A stretch of DNA of 64,000 bases from assembly GCA_013398955.1 (NCBI GenBank), contig VWPU01004997.1, forward strand, positions 96,014 to 160,013. Direction: 5' to 3'. Shown in pieces: positions 41,101 through 53,100 of the stretch; within the stretch, counting starts at the first letter, position 1, and every line of letters starts with the position of its first letter. A program made the position numbers and the translations under genes. This DNA comes from Callaeas wilsoni (lineage: Eukaryota > Chordata > Aves > Passeriformes > Callaeidae). The notes under the pieces are model-generated. The model worked only from the letters and a program-made list of their open reading frames with translations, did not search any database and was not told where the DNA came from.

Positions 41101-44100
41101 TGGCTATTGCAGTGTCTATGCCAATTGTGACTGTTATCTATATTATGACCAATGTAGCTTACTATTCAGTGCTGGATGCTCAAGCTGTTCTCGCTAGTGA
41201 TGCTGTGGCAGTGGTAAGTTCACCAAGTGTTACAAACGAGTGTTTGAGATTACTTAAAAAAAAGAGATTCACTATTAAGTGACAGCACACTAAGGTGAGT
41301 GGCAAGACTCACTCTGCTACTTACAGGATAGTTAAGGCACACCAAGGAAAAACAAGCAACAACAAAACCAAATACAATCCAGGCAATCAAAACAGAAATG
41401 AACCAAGAACTGTCTAGGGGTGTGGGGGTGTGTGGGGGTATGAGTGTGTGTGTGTGTGTTACAAAGGATAATGAGAGCAACAACAACAAGGAATGCAGCC
41501 TAAAAGCTTAACAACACTCAGTCATAACAGTACTTAACTTATACCTTAAGCTTAATTTATGGCTTAATGTTAACAATTTAACGAACAAATAACACCTAGC
41601 AGCACTTAGCCTAACTTAGGACTTCTAAGTCGAGCTCAGCAACTTAACGAAAGAACAACACTTAGCAGCATTTTACTTAGCTTGTAACTTAACCTTACTT
41701 ACAGGCCTAACTTACTGAGATATCTAAGGTACTTAAACATCTAAGAAAGCAGTATTTCTCCCAGATTTGCTGTAGCACACATGCACGTTTATGCACCCAG
41801 ACAGAATGAGTCAGTGCAAGCAAGGTACCTGTGAAAAATTCCCCTCAGTTCTTGCTTCAGGTGCCTTTGCATCTCCCAGTGGGCAAAGGCTGGGGCCTGG
41901 AGGAGTGAGGCACCCATCAGCCCAGGACTCGCACTGTCCAGCGGTCCTCCGGGAGCAGTGAACGTGCGAGTGCTCCGGCTCTGCGGGGCCGCTCAGAGGG
42001 AGGTGCTGCTCACAGCCCGGTGCTGCTCACAGCCCGCTGCCCGTCCAGGACAGCTCCAGGGCTCTCGCTCTGGGCTGCTGCTCGTGGGGTCACAGGGGAG
42101 TGGGCTTCAGTCACAGCAGTGTTCGGGTCTGCACTTTCTTTGGAAGTGTCAGAACAGGAATGTTGTGCCTTTCTGGCAGGAAAAATGTTTTCTAAGGCTG
42201 TTAATAAGGAGAAGAGCAGCTGGTTAGACAGCAGCAGCTCCTGGGAGCAGACCGGGTTTCTGATAAGCTCGGGAAGACCTGAGCCGAGGTGCTGTTTTGG
42301 AAGGCTGAGGCCTAGTGAGCATTTCTCAGATTAGTGTGTCCTGAAAAGGAGGAGAGGGGAATGCACCACCACACCAAGTGGCATTTTGCTACATTATTAA
42401 CTTGGCACCTTTTAGGGATGCATCTCATTTTAAAGGACAAAACATGAAAAATCCCTAGTTTATTTTAATGCTTAACTGAACACAGGAGAACAGAACAACT
42501 CATCGTAAATCATTTAATCTCAAGTAGGAAAGCAATTAATGAAATCATGTCTAATAATAATCTATTACCAGATCTATTAAAATGAGCACAGATGCATCTT
42601 GTTACTGTACTTTGCAAAGACACTTAGTAGGCTTGGGCACTTTGAGCTAATTATAAATTAAGACTCATTAGTACATGATTGTCTTTGTGTTTCTTTGTGC
42701 TGCAGTAGTCCAGACACGGAGCAGGGTTGCTCTGAGCTGATGGTTGGTGCAGAGCTTATCTGTAAATGGATGTGGCAGCTCAGCCATGACAAAGTTCAGC
42801 TCTGTATCTTCTCTTCAGTAACTTATACCACTATCTTCCCAACATTATATTCATTCCAAAAACTGTTAACATTTTGAAATTCATTATTTTTGTATATGGA
42901 AGGAAGTTTGAATCCAATTAAAATATATAAGCTTCTTAAAGTAAAGGTGGTAGAAACATGTTCTATAAGCTAATCATGAAACAAAAGTAAAGGGTTGGGT
43001 TTTTCTTTTACCCTCTAAGTAGTGAACTAATTGGGTAGTTCTGGGTACTATCTCCTTTAAAGTTGAGACTTGGGAAAATTTAATCTTTTTGACTATTTAA
43101 ATTGGAGGAAGAGAAATAATATCTTGCCTCTCTTTTAGATTCCCAATTGGCTTCTAAAATATAAGTAGTTAGACAACGGAGAGAGTTTTAAATACATCAA
43201 AATAAAAGAAGTATTTTCTCTGTTCCCACAGAGGAATACTGGGAATAAAAACTGGCTTAGTAAACCAGGAAACTCTTGTTTCAGATACATGGGCAGATGG
43301 TTCTGCAGAAGCACTGACTTGACTTTATTTCAGTCTTCAGAAATATTTGTATTTAGTATAAGATTTCAAAATATTTTATGGTAAACGTGGGCAGTAACTT
43401 ATTTCAAATGTAATTATACAAATGTTTATTTCAAAATGTTTCGAAAGTAAATAAATATTCTTTGCCTCTTTTTAGCAGGAATATGCAAATACAAAATTGT
43501 CATGAAATATATTGGGAAAAACTTCCTAAAACACTTCAGAATGAGACAAAACAAGGATAGAAAATATTAGTTTTTGAATAAACATATGCTAAGGGGTAGT
43601 TTATTTCTTTTGTAGGCTGTAGTATCCCATATAAAGTACCTTCCAGTGACTGATAATGACATTATTAATACTTGTCTATAGTTACTTAATCCAGCCAAAT
43701 GTAAAAGCCAATACACAGTCCACCGTCTGTCCTGATTTCTGTAAAGCAACACAGGTTTTTCCCTAACAAAATTCGGAAAATACACTCCTTTGACAGCAAT
43801 GAAATTCTCCAATCCAGCCTGTCCCCTAAGAGCATTCTGTGCCTGCTCTAGTGCTCCTGCCCCTTGTCCTCACAAAGGTTTGTACAGCTGGATGTGAACG
43901 GGATCAGGAAAAGTGACACCCCCTGGGAGACTGGGGGAGCCATTCCCTGGGGGCCTGCCCACTCGATCTTCCTGAACACAGCAAGAGACAGCATTGCAGC
44001 AGCAATTGGTGGCCACATAAAGGAGGGGTGGTGAATGCCTGAACCTTACTGCACATGTGAAACCCAGGCCTAAATTTTTATCATTTTATATACACTTCAT

Positions 44101-47100
44101 TTAGTTGGTCTTTGAGATCAGTTTTTTACCAAGAGTGAGTATATATTTATCTTTGATTCCATGTATACATTTATGTATAGACACATGCTGTGCAACTTTA
44201 CATTAAATTGTAATACTCAGAACTGGACAGATCAGGTTTTTCTCTTAGCTGTAGGATGTATCTGAACATGGAGGAGAAAAAAGGAAGACTTAAAAATGAT
44301 AAAAAGTCCTTAGTCAATCTAATTGCTGCAGAGATACTGAGTGACCAGGAAAATAATGAAAAAATATGTTTGTGAGTTCCAGACTTACTTTAGATGTTTT
44401 ACTTGTTGGGCTCGTTTTAATGGAACTTAAAGAATGTTTTAGATTTCTGGAAATCTAAACATAGTTTTTCACTATATCTCAGGTTTGTCAAATACTTGAA
44501 TTTAAAAGCTGAAATAATCTTCTATCTAAAGGCATTTTTACTGAGATGACTCATCAGCTGGCAAACAATGCTCTTCTGATTCCTGCTACTGCCATTCCTT
44601 TTAGAATGATTAGATGAAAGTGCAGCTGAAGTTTAATACTTAACACGTGAGCTATTGAAGATTCCTTCTCATTGATATGAACAATTGCCCAGTTGTATGA
44701 AACTGCCTTTAAACTGGACCTGCTCAGACATTAGTGAAGTGTGTGGGCTGCTGAAAGGATGTCTGTAGAAGGGAAGAGCTGACACTGAGGACCTGACACG
44801 TGCATGACGTGTACTGTGCACTACTCTGTGGGGTTGGGTTGCAGTAGGGGAGTGCAGCACGTGTGCTCTTGTAGTTCATCTTCTAATTTACCCTGTTCTG
44901 AAAGGAGAGCTCCTTTTAGTGCTGACGCTAAACGATGTGAACCAAAAAGCAGTAACTGGCAGTAAATTGGAGAATTGCTTCAAAAGTGCACTTGCAGTTC
45001 AAATTCAAATACTTAACTCAAAGGGGAGGGAGGGAGGGGAAGGGCTAATGACTGTATTTGAAAACCCTTCTATAATACAAAAATGTAAAAATCTTTATGG
45101 TGAAATTTCTCTGGGTGGTAGAAGAGAGTTTTATCCTCAGTGGAATCTTTAAGAAGACTTAGGGCATTGTATTCAGTGGATGAATGAAGAAAGGAGGTGA
45201 GAATTAAACTATTCAAAAAAATTAATCTGATGGAAATGCACCACTTTCATCTGCTCACATATTCTACATGTGATGCAAGAGACAGATTACTTATTGCCCT
45301 TTATGTAGTTGGTGAAAGTTAGTCTAGGATGAAAATCATATTAATGAATTTTTGAAGAAACATCATGGTAATATTGCTGCATTTTAGAGTCTTTGGTGTA
45401 GTCAAACAGCAGTTACATTTCATCTTCTTTGTTGCTGTTTTGGGAAGGAATGGAGTAGCTTTCTCCTATTCTTTTCAGTGAAGAGGCTTTGAGCTGTAAA
45501 GGGGTGGGGTGAAGCCATTTCCAGTTTCAGAATGGACTGAAAGTTCTGAGTAAAACAAGTATGAATGTATCTTTGCACATCGCCTTGTGTGCTGTTTTTC
45601 TTGGCGGCTGTGAGGCAAAAGAAATCATACCAAGGGATTATATGGGAAAAAAATGATAACATGTCCCCCTTTTACGTCACAATTGGCTTCATGTGGTACA
45701 GTCCCAGCGCTGGGGCTAAGAAACTGATTTTTTTAAAGCTTTTTTGTTGAAGAAATTTAAGTGATACAGCAACAGCTAGCTTAAAAGTTCTGCAAATGCT
45801 CTTCAGATGGTTGCTGATCATGTCAAATCACTCACTTTTTCAATGATTCTTGTCAGAGTTTCACAGTTGACTTCTGTTTTACCTCCATATGCAAACCATC
45901 ACAACCTTTGCTGTTTAGTTTTATGCATATGAAAGTTACTCTGTAGCACAAACACAAAAAAGGAAGAGCAGACATTTTATCTCACCTTTCGCTGTCACTG
46001 AACAACCCTTTTTTCATTGTCTGAGACTACTGTTGTGCTTTTTGTTTATGAAGGTGGCAGCTGGCTCCACAAGCACTTTCTGGGCTGTTTTGTCTCCTAA
46101 GAGGAAACATACTGGCTGCCAGTGCACAGCTTGTTACCTGCTTCCTGTGTTTGGTCATGGCTGTGGGTTTCGATTGAGTTCATACAATAGGTGATATCTG
46201 GCAGCTTACTTCTTTTACTTGGAAGAGCTGAAAGTGGTTGAAGCAAAGAGTTGGTTGTCCTGCATAGCCAGCTGTCAACTTTCTTGGAGCTGTACAACTT
46301 TGTCAGTAAAGTGGGGATAAAGAGGATGACTTCAGTTGCACCTTGGAATATCATCTCGTGAGTCCAGTGTAGATCAATCAATTCACCTTGGTGCTCTCAT
46401 ATTCAAGAGCAGGCTTGCTTTGCTTTGCCATGCTCCCTCAATGAACTGGAACATGGAGGCTGTGTGTTTTAGCTGTTTTATTCTTCTTTGGTGTAGAGTT
46501 TAATAAATGTTGAGAATCTTTTTTCTAGTTGAATTCAGACAAATTTTTAAGTTCTTCTTAGACCTTTTGGGTATTAATTCTCTTCCTTCATTGGCTTCTT
46601 TTCTGAAGAGGAAAATCTGCTTGTCCTTAGCCATCAGGGTCATGTTCCTCTTCTTTGATTGCACAGGCACTTCCCAGTGAGGTTTCTTTGGATGAAGACC
46701 ACATTCTGTACCTTCCAACTGAAGAACTCTTCATTAGGGGCAGGCAGTTGCTTTTAGAGGGAGAGTTGTTTAGTAAGTTATTTGCCTTCTCTCTTGGAGC
46801 TGGCTGTAATTCACTGCCAGTGCAGCACTCCTGATGCCAGCTACAGGGAAGTTCTCTCGCTTTGGAGTCCAAGCCGGAAAGCTGAGCTGAACTTGAAAGA
46901 GTGCTATATTATATTTTCAGTATGAGATAGGTGAGAGACTTGGAAAACACTGAGCTCTTGTTCTGCAGCTAGCTATGAGACATGCTAAGAACAGGAGAAA
47001 CACCTGAGAAGGTTTAGATCAAATACCTTCAGCACCTCCATGAAAATATAAGTGGAACTGTTTTACTGTTGGAGCTGATGTGGGAAATTTTAATGTGGTC

Positions 47101-50100
47101 TGTACAGAAGAGACATGTTACATGCAAATAGGAATGCAGTATATTAATGCAGCAGAGTAGTGCTGGTTCTTTTGCCATAAGATTGTATTCAGTGACCTGA
47201 AAATGAAGTGGGAATTTTGTGCTGGACCTTTTACTGCACTGGTACCTTTTTCTCCCAGTAAAGGTGTTGCCAAAAATACAAGGAGAGAATTATGTCCATT
47301 TGAGTAGAATCGATCAACAGCGTGGTAATTGAAATGAGAGTTACAGGAAACACATTAAAATTGTTATCTTTTGCACCTTTACAATTTTCTGGGTTTGGTT
47401 GATGTGCACTCTTTCCTTTCTTTAATATATGTGACATTAAATCTAATTTGGTCAATGAGGAGAGATGTCATACAGTATCCTGACAATGCAATCTATGGCA
47501 GTGGGAGAAAACTTTTGCTCAAGTGCTTTTTTTTGCATGTGCAGCTTCCTGATTGCCATAAATCAAGAGCTTGCTTCTGTTAGGCACTAGCACCTTAGAG
47601 GCCTCAGAAGCTTAAAATTAAGAAAACATACTGTAGTTCTGACTGCCAGATCTTCCTGTAATGTGTGAATGTATTTATACATCGCCTCAAGAGAAATGTC
47701 AAAGCAGAATTAATTGCGTTTCCAAAATACCAGAGATGCCTTTTAAACTTTCTTAATAGAAATGCCTCATATTCTTTGGGTATTTTTTTTGTATAAGTTT
47801 CTTACTCGTGTACATTCTCTTTGCATTTATCCCTCCATCAATACTGTTTGGTGCTTTGCCAGCCTCGCATGTGCTTGTAGCTTCACATGCTCTCAGTGAA
47901 GTCTGACATTTCTTGTGTGCCTCTAAGTGCCTTTCTAGTGTGCAACGAAGTGTGATGAAACAGTTCTCATCTTGTGATTTGTAACGTAAATGTGGGTCTT
48001 GCTACTCATCTGTGTGCCTGAATTACTGACTGTGAGGCAGTATCCTTGTGTATTTTGTTGTGGCAGCTCTTGATGTGGGGATTTCTGCTGCTTTTAGTTC
48101 AACCTGTTTGTACAGAACTGTTTTTTGGACCTTTAAAAGGACAAAACCATTCACAAGTTACCAGCTGATGATCATGAGATCAAACTAAGCCAAGACAAAA
48201 ATGAAATGTAGTTTAATCAGTCATTCATGCTTTGAAACAAAACTGTAATTCAGTTTTTGACCATTCTTCTGGGAGTAATGTGACATTTTAGTCGTGACGA
48301 AATAAGGGCAGTTCAGCTGAGAAGTGCATGACTGGAAACCTCTTCCTTCATTATTATTCCCTGATGATGGTTTGAAAAAAAAATCTGAACAAAGGGGAAC
48401 AGTTCCAGGTGCATGTCCTACAGTGTGCATGTATCTATGTATACCTTACATATCCAATGGATGGGAGGGCATAGAAGAACTTTATCTGTAATTGCAAGTG
48501 TTACATCAGCAATTCTCTGAATTCTCTGTTTCCAAGCTGTTAGAAGCAGTTATAATTCAAGTCTGGACTACAGGACTTGTCAGACTATAGCAGAGATGAC
48601 AATTTAATCTCTTAATCCTTCTTGCTCTTTAGACTTTCTCAGAAGAATCCTGAGATGATATCCATCCCCATAGTGGTGGCTTTCTCCTGTTATGGTGGAC
48701 TAAATGTTTCTGCTTATAGCTGCCTCCAGGTAGGCTCCTCTGTCATCCTCCACATACCTTTGTGAATGCTCCATTCTTTCCTCCATTGCCAGCTCATTTG
48801 TTTTTTGTAAATGCACTTCACAACTCCCAGAAGTAGTGGTAGTCAAAGTGGAATTGGTGAGGAGCTCAGCTCAGAGCCCAGGTCTGGCTTGTTTGTGGAG
48901 GATCCATGATTGTACAATTGTGGTTTTAGCAGAAAGCAGCCACTAACTCTTCTACTTTTCCCTCCTCCCTTCCCTTCTTGGTGCAGTGCACTCAGTGTGT
49001 GTGCTTGGTAACTTGATTGCGTGTTGTACTTTTCTCTGCCCTGCCTTCTTGTGCAAAATAATCCTCTGACATGCATGCAGTGAATGTTTGTTGTGGCCAC
49101 TTTTACTTACACTTCAGTAACTCTTTTAGCAAGAAACACTGTGGACATCTTTGGGTTTGTCTTTGTTCACAAGAGACTATAGCTGAGCTTTAGAGAAGAC
49201 GTTTCTTGGCATCTGTTGAAAGGAGAGTATTGAAGGATTTCTAAATTTGTGCTCAAGTGTCTGAGTAGTAGTAATGAACTTGGCTGATCTTTGTTATAAA
49301 TGAGGGTGAAACCCTGTCAGAAAACACCTGCCTAAAGGCAGGTGGGTCTTTATGTTCATGTTAAGCTGGTTAGTATCAATAGATAGATTAGCCAAACTTT
49401 AGGTACCTTTCAACTTTGTTTTGCTGAAAGATCATTTTGCAGGCAGATCTACTTGGCAAACCAAGCTGAACATTTTTTAGATGATTCTCAATTAAAATAG
49501 TCTTTTGCATTGCCTCACCTCAAGTTTAGCTCTTGAAGTTTCTCCACCCTTTGCTCTGTCAGGAATCCCAGCTACAGCATTAGAAAGTACATTGGAAATG
49601 ACAGTGTTTGGTAGAGGTTGTCACTGCATTACTCTCTCTTTTGAAGAGTCTGACTTGTACAGCTCTAGGGAAATTACTTATTTAGGCTTTGAGCTGGACC
49701 AACAGTTGATGTAGAACATAGCCTGCATCCAGAATACATGAAATCTGTAGCATTTTTATCTGCATATAATTTGTGGGTTTTACTGTTCATGTGAATGATG
49801 GTTGTTTTCCAAGATGTGTGAAACAGTATTAGCATATCTTAGAACAATTGGATATACATTACAGGATGGAAATAGCCTTTGAGTTAGTCTTGCACCTGTC
49901 ATTCACAGTAGCCCATTCCCAGATGTTGCAAAAGGAAATGGAAAATGCTTGCAAAGAACATCTTTGGGGGGAAAAAATTTCTTCAAATGAGGTATTAGCT
50001 AATTTGCATCCTTCAGCATAAGATTACATTCATAGGTTTTCTCTCTCTTCTTTAGCTTCAGCTGTTAATATTACTTACCTAAATGCTTATCCTTTGGGCA

Positions 50101-53100
50101 ATTTTACTAAATATCTTAATTGTCTAACGTCTTGTTCTATATCGTAACTTTATATATGAAAACAAAAATTCCTCTAGGAGTTTTGTGTCTGGTAATTTCA
50201 CTTGCTGTTCAGCTTCAGAAATCAGCAGTTCAGGTTTAAATGTTCCTTTAAAATATTACAGCAATTGCTTATTAGAATTTTCATCTTGTCCTCATTCTTG
50301 TTCTGGAGGAGTTGTCTTAATTCATTGAGTGGATCATGATAAATTACATTCTGCTTCAGGGGACTGGATTTCTCAGCGCTGCATTTAGATGCAGTAAGGA
50401 TCTCAGAGAAGCACTTCTGGTTCTAGGAATTATTTATTCTTGAGCAGCAGAAATCTTTTATATACAGTAATGTAAATTATTAGTTGCCGTTTCAGTTGGC
50501 TGAACATGTAATCTATGGTATACAGAACACATTTCTTATGGCATGGTCTTCCACTAAACTGATGTTCTGATTTCAGCATGAAATAGAACACGTACATGGA
50601 CTAGTTCTTTTATACTTTTCTCATGTTGTTTTTAGTACATATCTGTAGGAATCAGTGTGCATTTTTCCACCCCTGTGTTGAAGCTCCACTTTGAGGGAAG
50701 CTGAGCTAAGATGGATAAACTAAAGAAGCTCAGAAAGAGAGGTGCCTGTCTGAGAACCAGGGTGACACAGTTGATGCATTGACTTTGAGCCTTCAGGCAA
50801 GGTTCCATTGAAGTGATTATGTGGTTTTGCATTGTCCTTTAGCAGCAAGAAATCCTGTCTGCCTTTGAGGCTCAACTAAATGACACAAAAGGGTGGAATA
50901 CATTCTGCTTTTTAGTGTTAATGATGGTACACAGCAGAGGTGGATTCTGAGCAGTAACCTGGATAATGTGCTGGACAAAGCACTTTTTCAGTGCAGACAA
51001 AGAACAGGAAACTGTTCTGGCTGAGCTTTGGTTTATGTCAGTGAATTTCTCAGCATCTTGTGGTTTAAAGATTGACGCTATATACAGGATTTTCTCTCAT
51101 GAAAATCAAACACTTATGTAACAAAAAAACCCCAAAACCAACTATATTCAGTCTTTCAGGCTTTTTTGACCTGCAAAAACATTAAGAAAACAGATCATAA
51201 TGCACTGCTATTGATGATCTGGTTCCTGGAGTAATTAAATCAAAATTTGACCACTGTTAAATTGGGATAACTTCATATGGTACAGATAAAGGCCAGTTCT
51301 GAATGTTTATCACCTGTGATTGAGCTCCTTAGCTCATAAATGTTACCATGAAGACCAGTGCTTTGAAGGGGAGGTCAAGGGCAAGGTGTTTTAAAAATAC
51401 TAAAATACTAAAAACTGAAGAAAATTTTTATAATAGACAAACCTGCAGGAAGCTGAATTACTATATATGCTTTTTATGTCTGAGGATCTTGAAAATGATA
51501 AAGCAAGAGAGAGATAAGAAAGTGATTTAGAGAAAGGTTCATGAAAAGGTTTAGATTACTGCTACTTGCTAAGGTATGAAATGTTCAAATTTTGGTGTTT
51601 GAGTACTACTTATACATTAGTATGTACCTGTTTCCATAAGTAGTGACTTCATGCTGTCTAATGTAGACATGATTCTTTTGCTACCGTGACTGTTAGTTTG
51701 CTTCTGTAAAAGAAATCATGGAAGTGATTTAGTTATGGATGAGTAGAATTGGGATGGGCAGGAAGGCTTCCACCCATGTCCTCTGAACACAGCATCAGGG
51801 GATTTCTGCCTAACTTCACACTAATGCTAGTGTCCAGATATGTACAACGCTCAGACCAAGATGGGAGGTAGAATACCTATCAGTCTGCATGAATTAAATG
51901 TCTTCATTTTTCAAATGTGTTGTTTGATATTCAAAGTCTCTCTCCCTTTTTTCTCCGTCCAGGAGGCTGAACAGAATAGACCAGGACAGTATATTGCAAA
52001 TTATTACCCATTTTTGTTTTAGATCCAAGATTGCTGGCAATCAGTGGCTCCTACCACTTGCTGTGAAACTTCGATGCTCCTGACTTTTTGGTTCCAGAGC
52101 TTTACCATGGACAGTCACCACAGTTGCTTTGCAGTATTGTCTAGCAACATTAACAATTGAGCAAACGATAAGATCACTTGCTCTGTTGTTTCCCAGGTTG
52201 TGAGAGTAGAGCCCAGAGGCCCTGCTGGTGGAGCTAAAGGAAAAGATGTTGCTTAGGAAACTGCAAAAGAAGGAAAATAAAATAGATTCCTAGAATAGCA
52301 TCTATAAACAGTAGGTGTGATGTTGGCTGTGGTTATCCACTGCAATATGGCACTTCAATAATATTTTTAGTAATCCAAAGAATGTTCACTTGAGTCCTGT
52401 AGGTCAGTTAGGTAATAAAATATATTAGGATTGGTAAGAAAATTCTCAAAACATTTTGTTTCCCTTTGTGAGCATTATTTTTGTGAGCTGAAAATTTGAC
52501 TTCAGATGCTTGGCTGAAGAAGCTTGTGCTTATTTAGAATCCGTAGATAAATAAGAAAGCTGTGTGATTCTTTGTGCTGCATTATGGACTGTTCTTATTA
52601 TATTACTGTTTTTCCATACCAATGTATTACAAAAGCTCTGATGTCACTGTTTTACGTATTCTTTTTTGCAGATATTCTCATGTTTCCTTTTCTTTTCCCT
52701 TTCATCAGACATTTGCTGACCAGGTATTTGGTATGTTCAGCTGGACAATTCCCATTGCTGTAGCCTTTTCTTGTTTTGGTGGACTTAACGCTTCAATTCT
52801 AGCATCATCAAGGTAGTGCATATCTCTTCTAGTCTGACAAATGTTCATAAGTCTTTGTACACGTTACCATTATGCTGATCTATTATGAGAGTGGCAAAAA
52901 TGCTTTTTTAACTGAATCTATAATGAATAGCCACAATAAAACAACAGATCTAAATAAACCTTTGTGTGTGTGTGTACGTACAGCCTTAACACTGCCTTGT
53001 TTCTCCAGAGCATTCCTGAGTGTATGCAGAGCATAAAGATCAAATGAATTTTGTCTATGTGATGAGTCCTCAGGCCTTCTGATTGTTTGCATTACCTTCC

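Larger units (their letters stand above)
41290..42340. mobile_element. Probable LTR-derived retroelement remnant
   Basis: The block begins with CA-rich sequence, goes through a long stretch built on degenerate 'acttaac / acttagc' repeats (41500-41740), and ends in a GC-rich part (41880-42330) quite unlike the AT-rich intron around it. This composition resembles some avian endogenous-retrovirus LTRs. No TG...CA ends, target duplication or internal coding region could be fixed, so borders are approximate. Confidence 0.45.
41214..52708 (+). other. SLC7A6: SLC7A6 intron 4, 11.5 kb
   Basis: The largest intron of the gene. It holds a probable LTR-derived block (41290-42340), a GT-rich tract and, at 48633-48729, a degenerate copy of the next coding exon. 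The remaining sequence is AT-rich; short open frames on either strand show no recognisable family. Confidence 0.75.

Noticed and set aside
46500..46872. Two overlapping minus-strand frames of 72 and 81 codons in SLC7A6 intron 4
   Set aside because: They lie in different frames, have no recognisable motif and no supporting signals.
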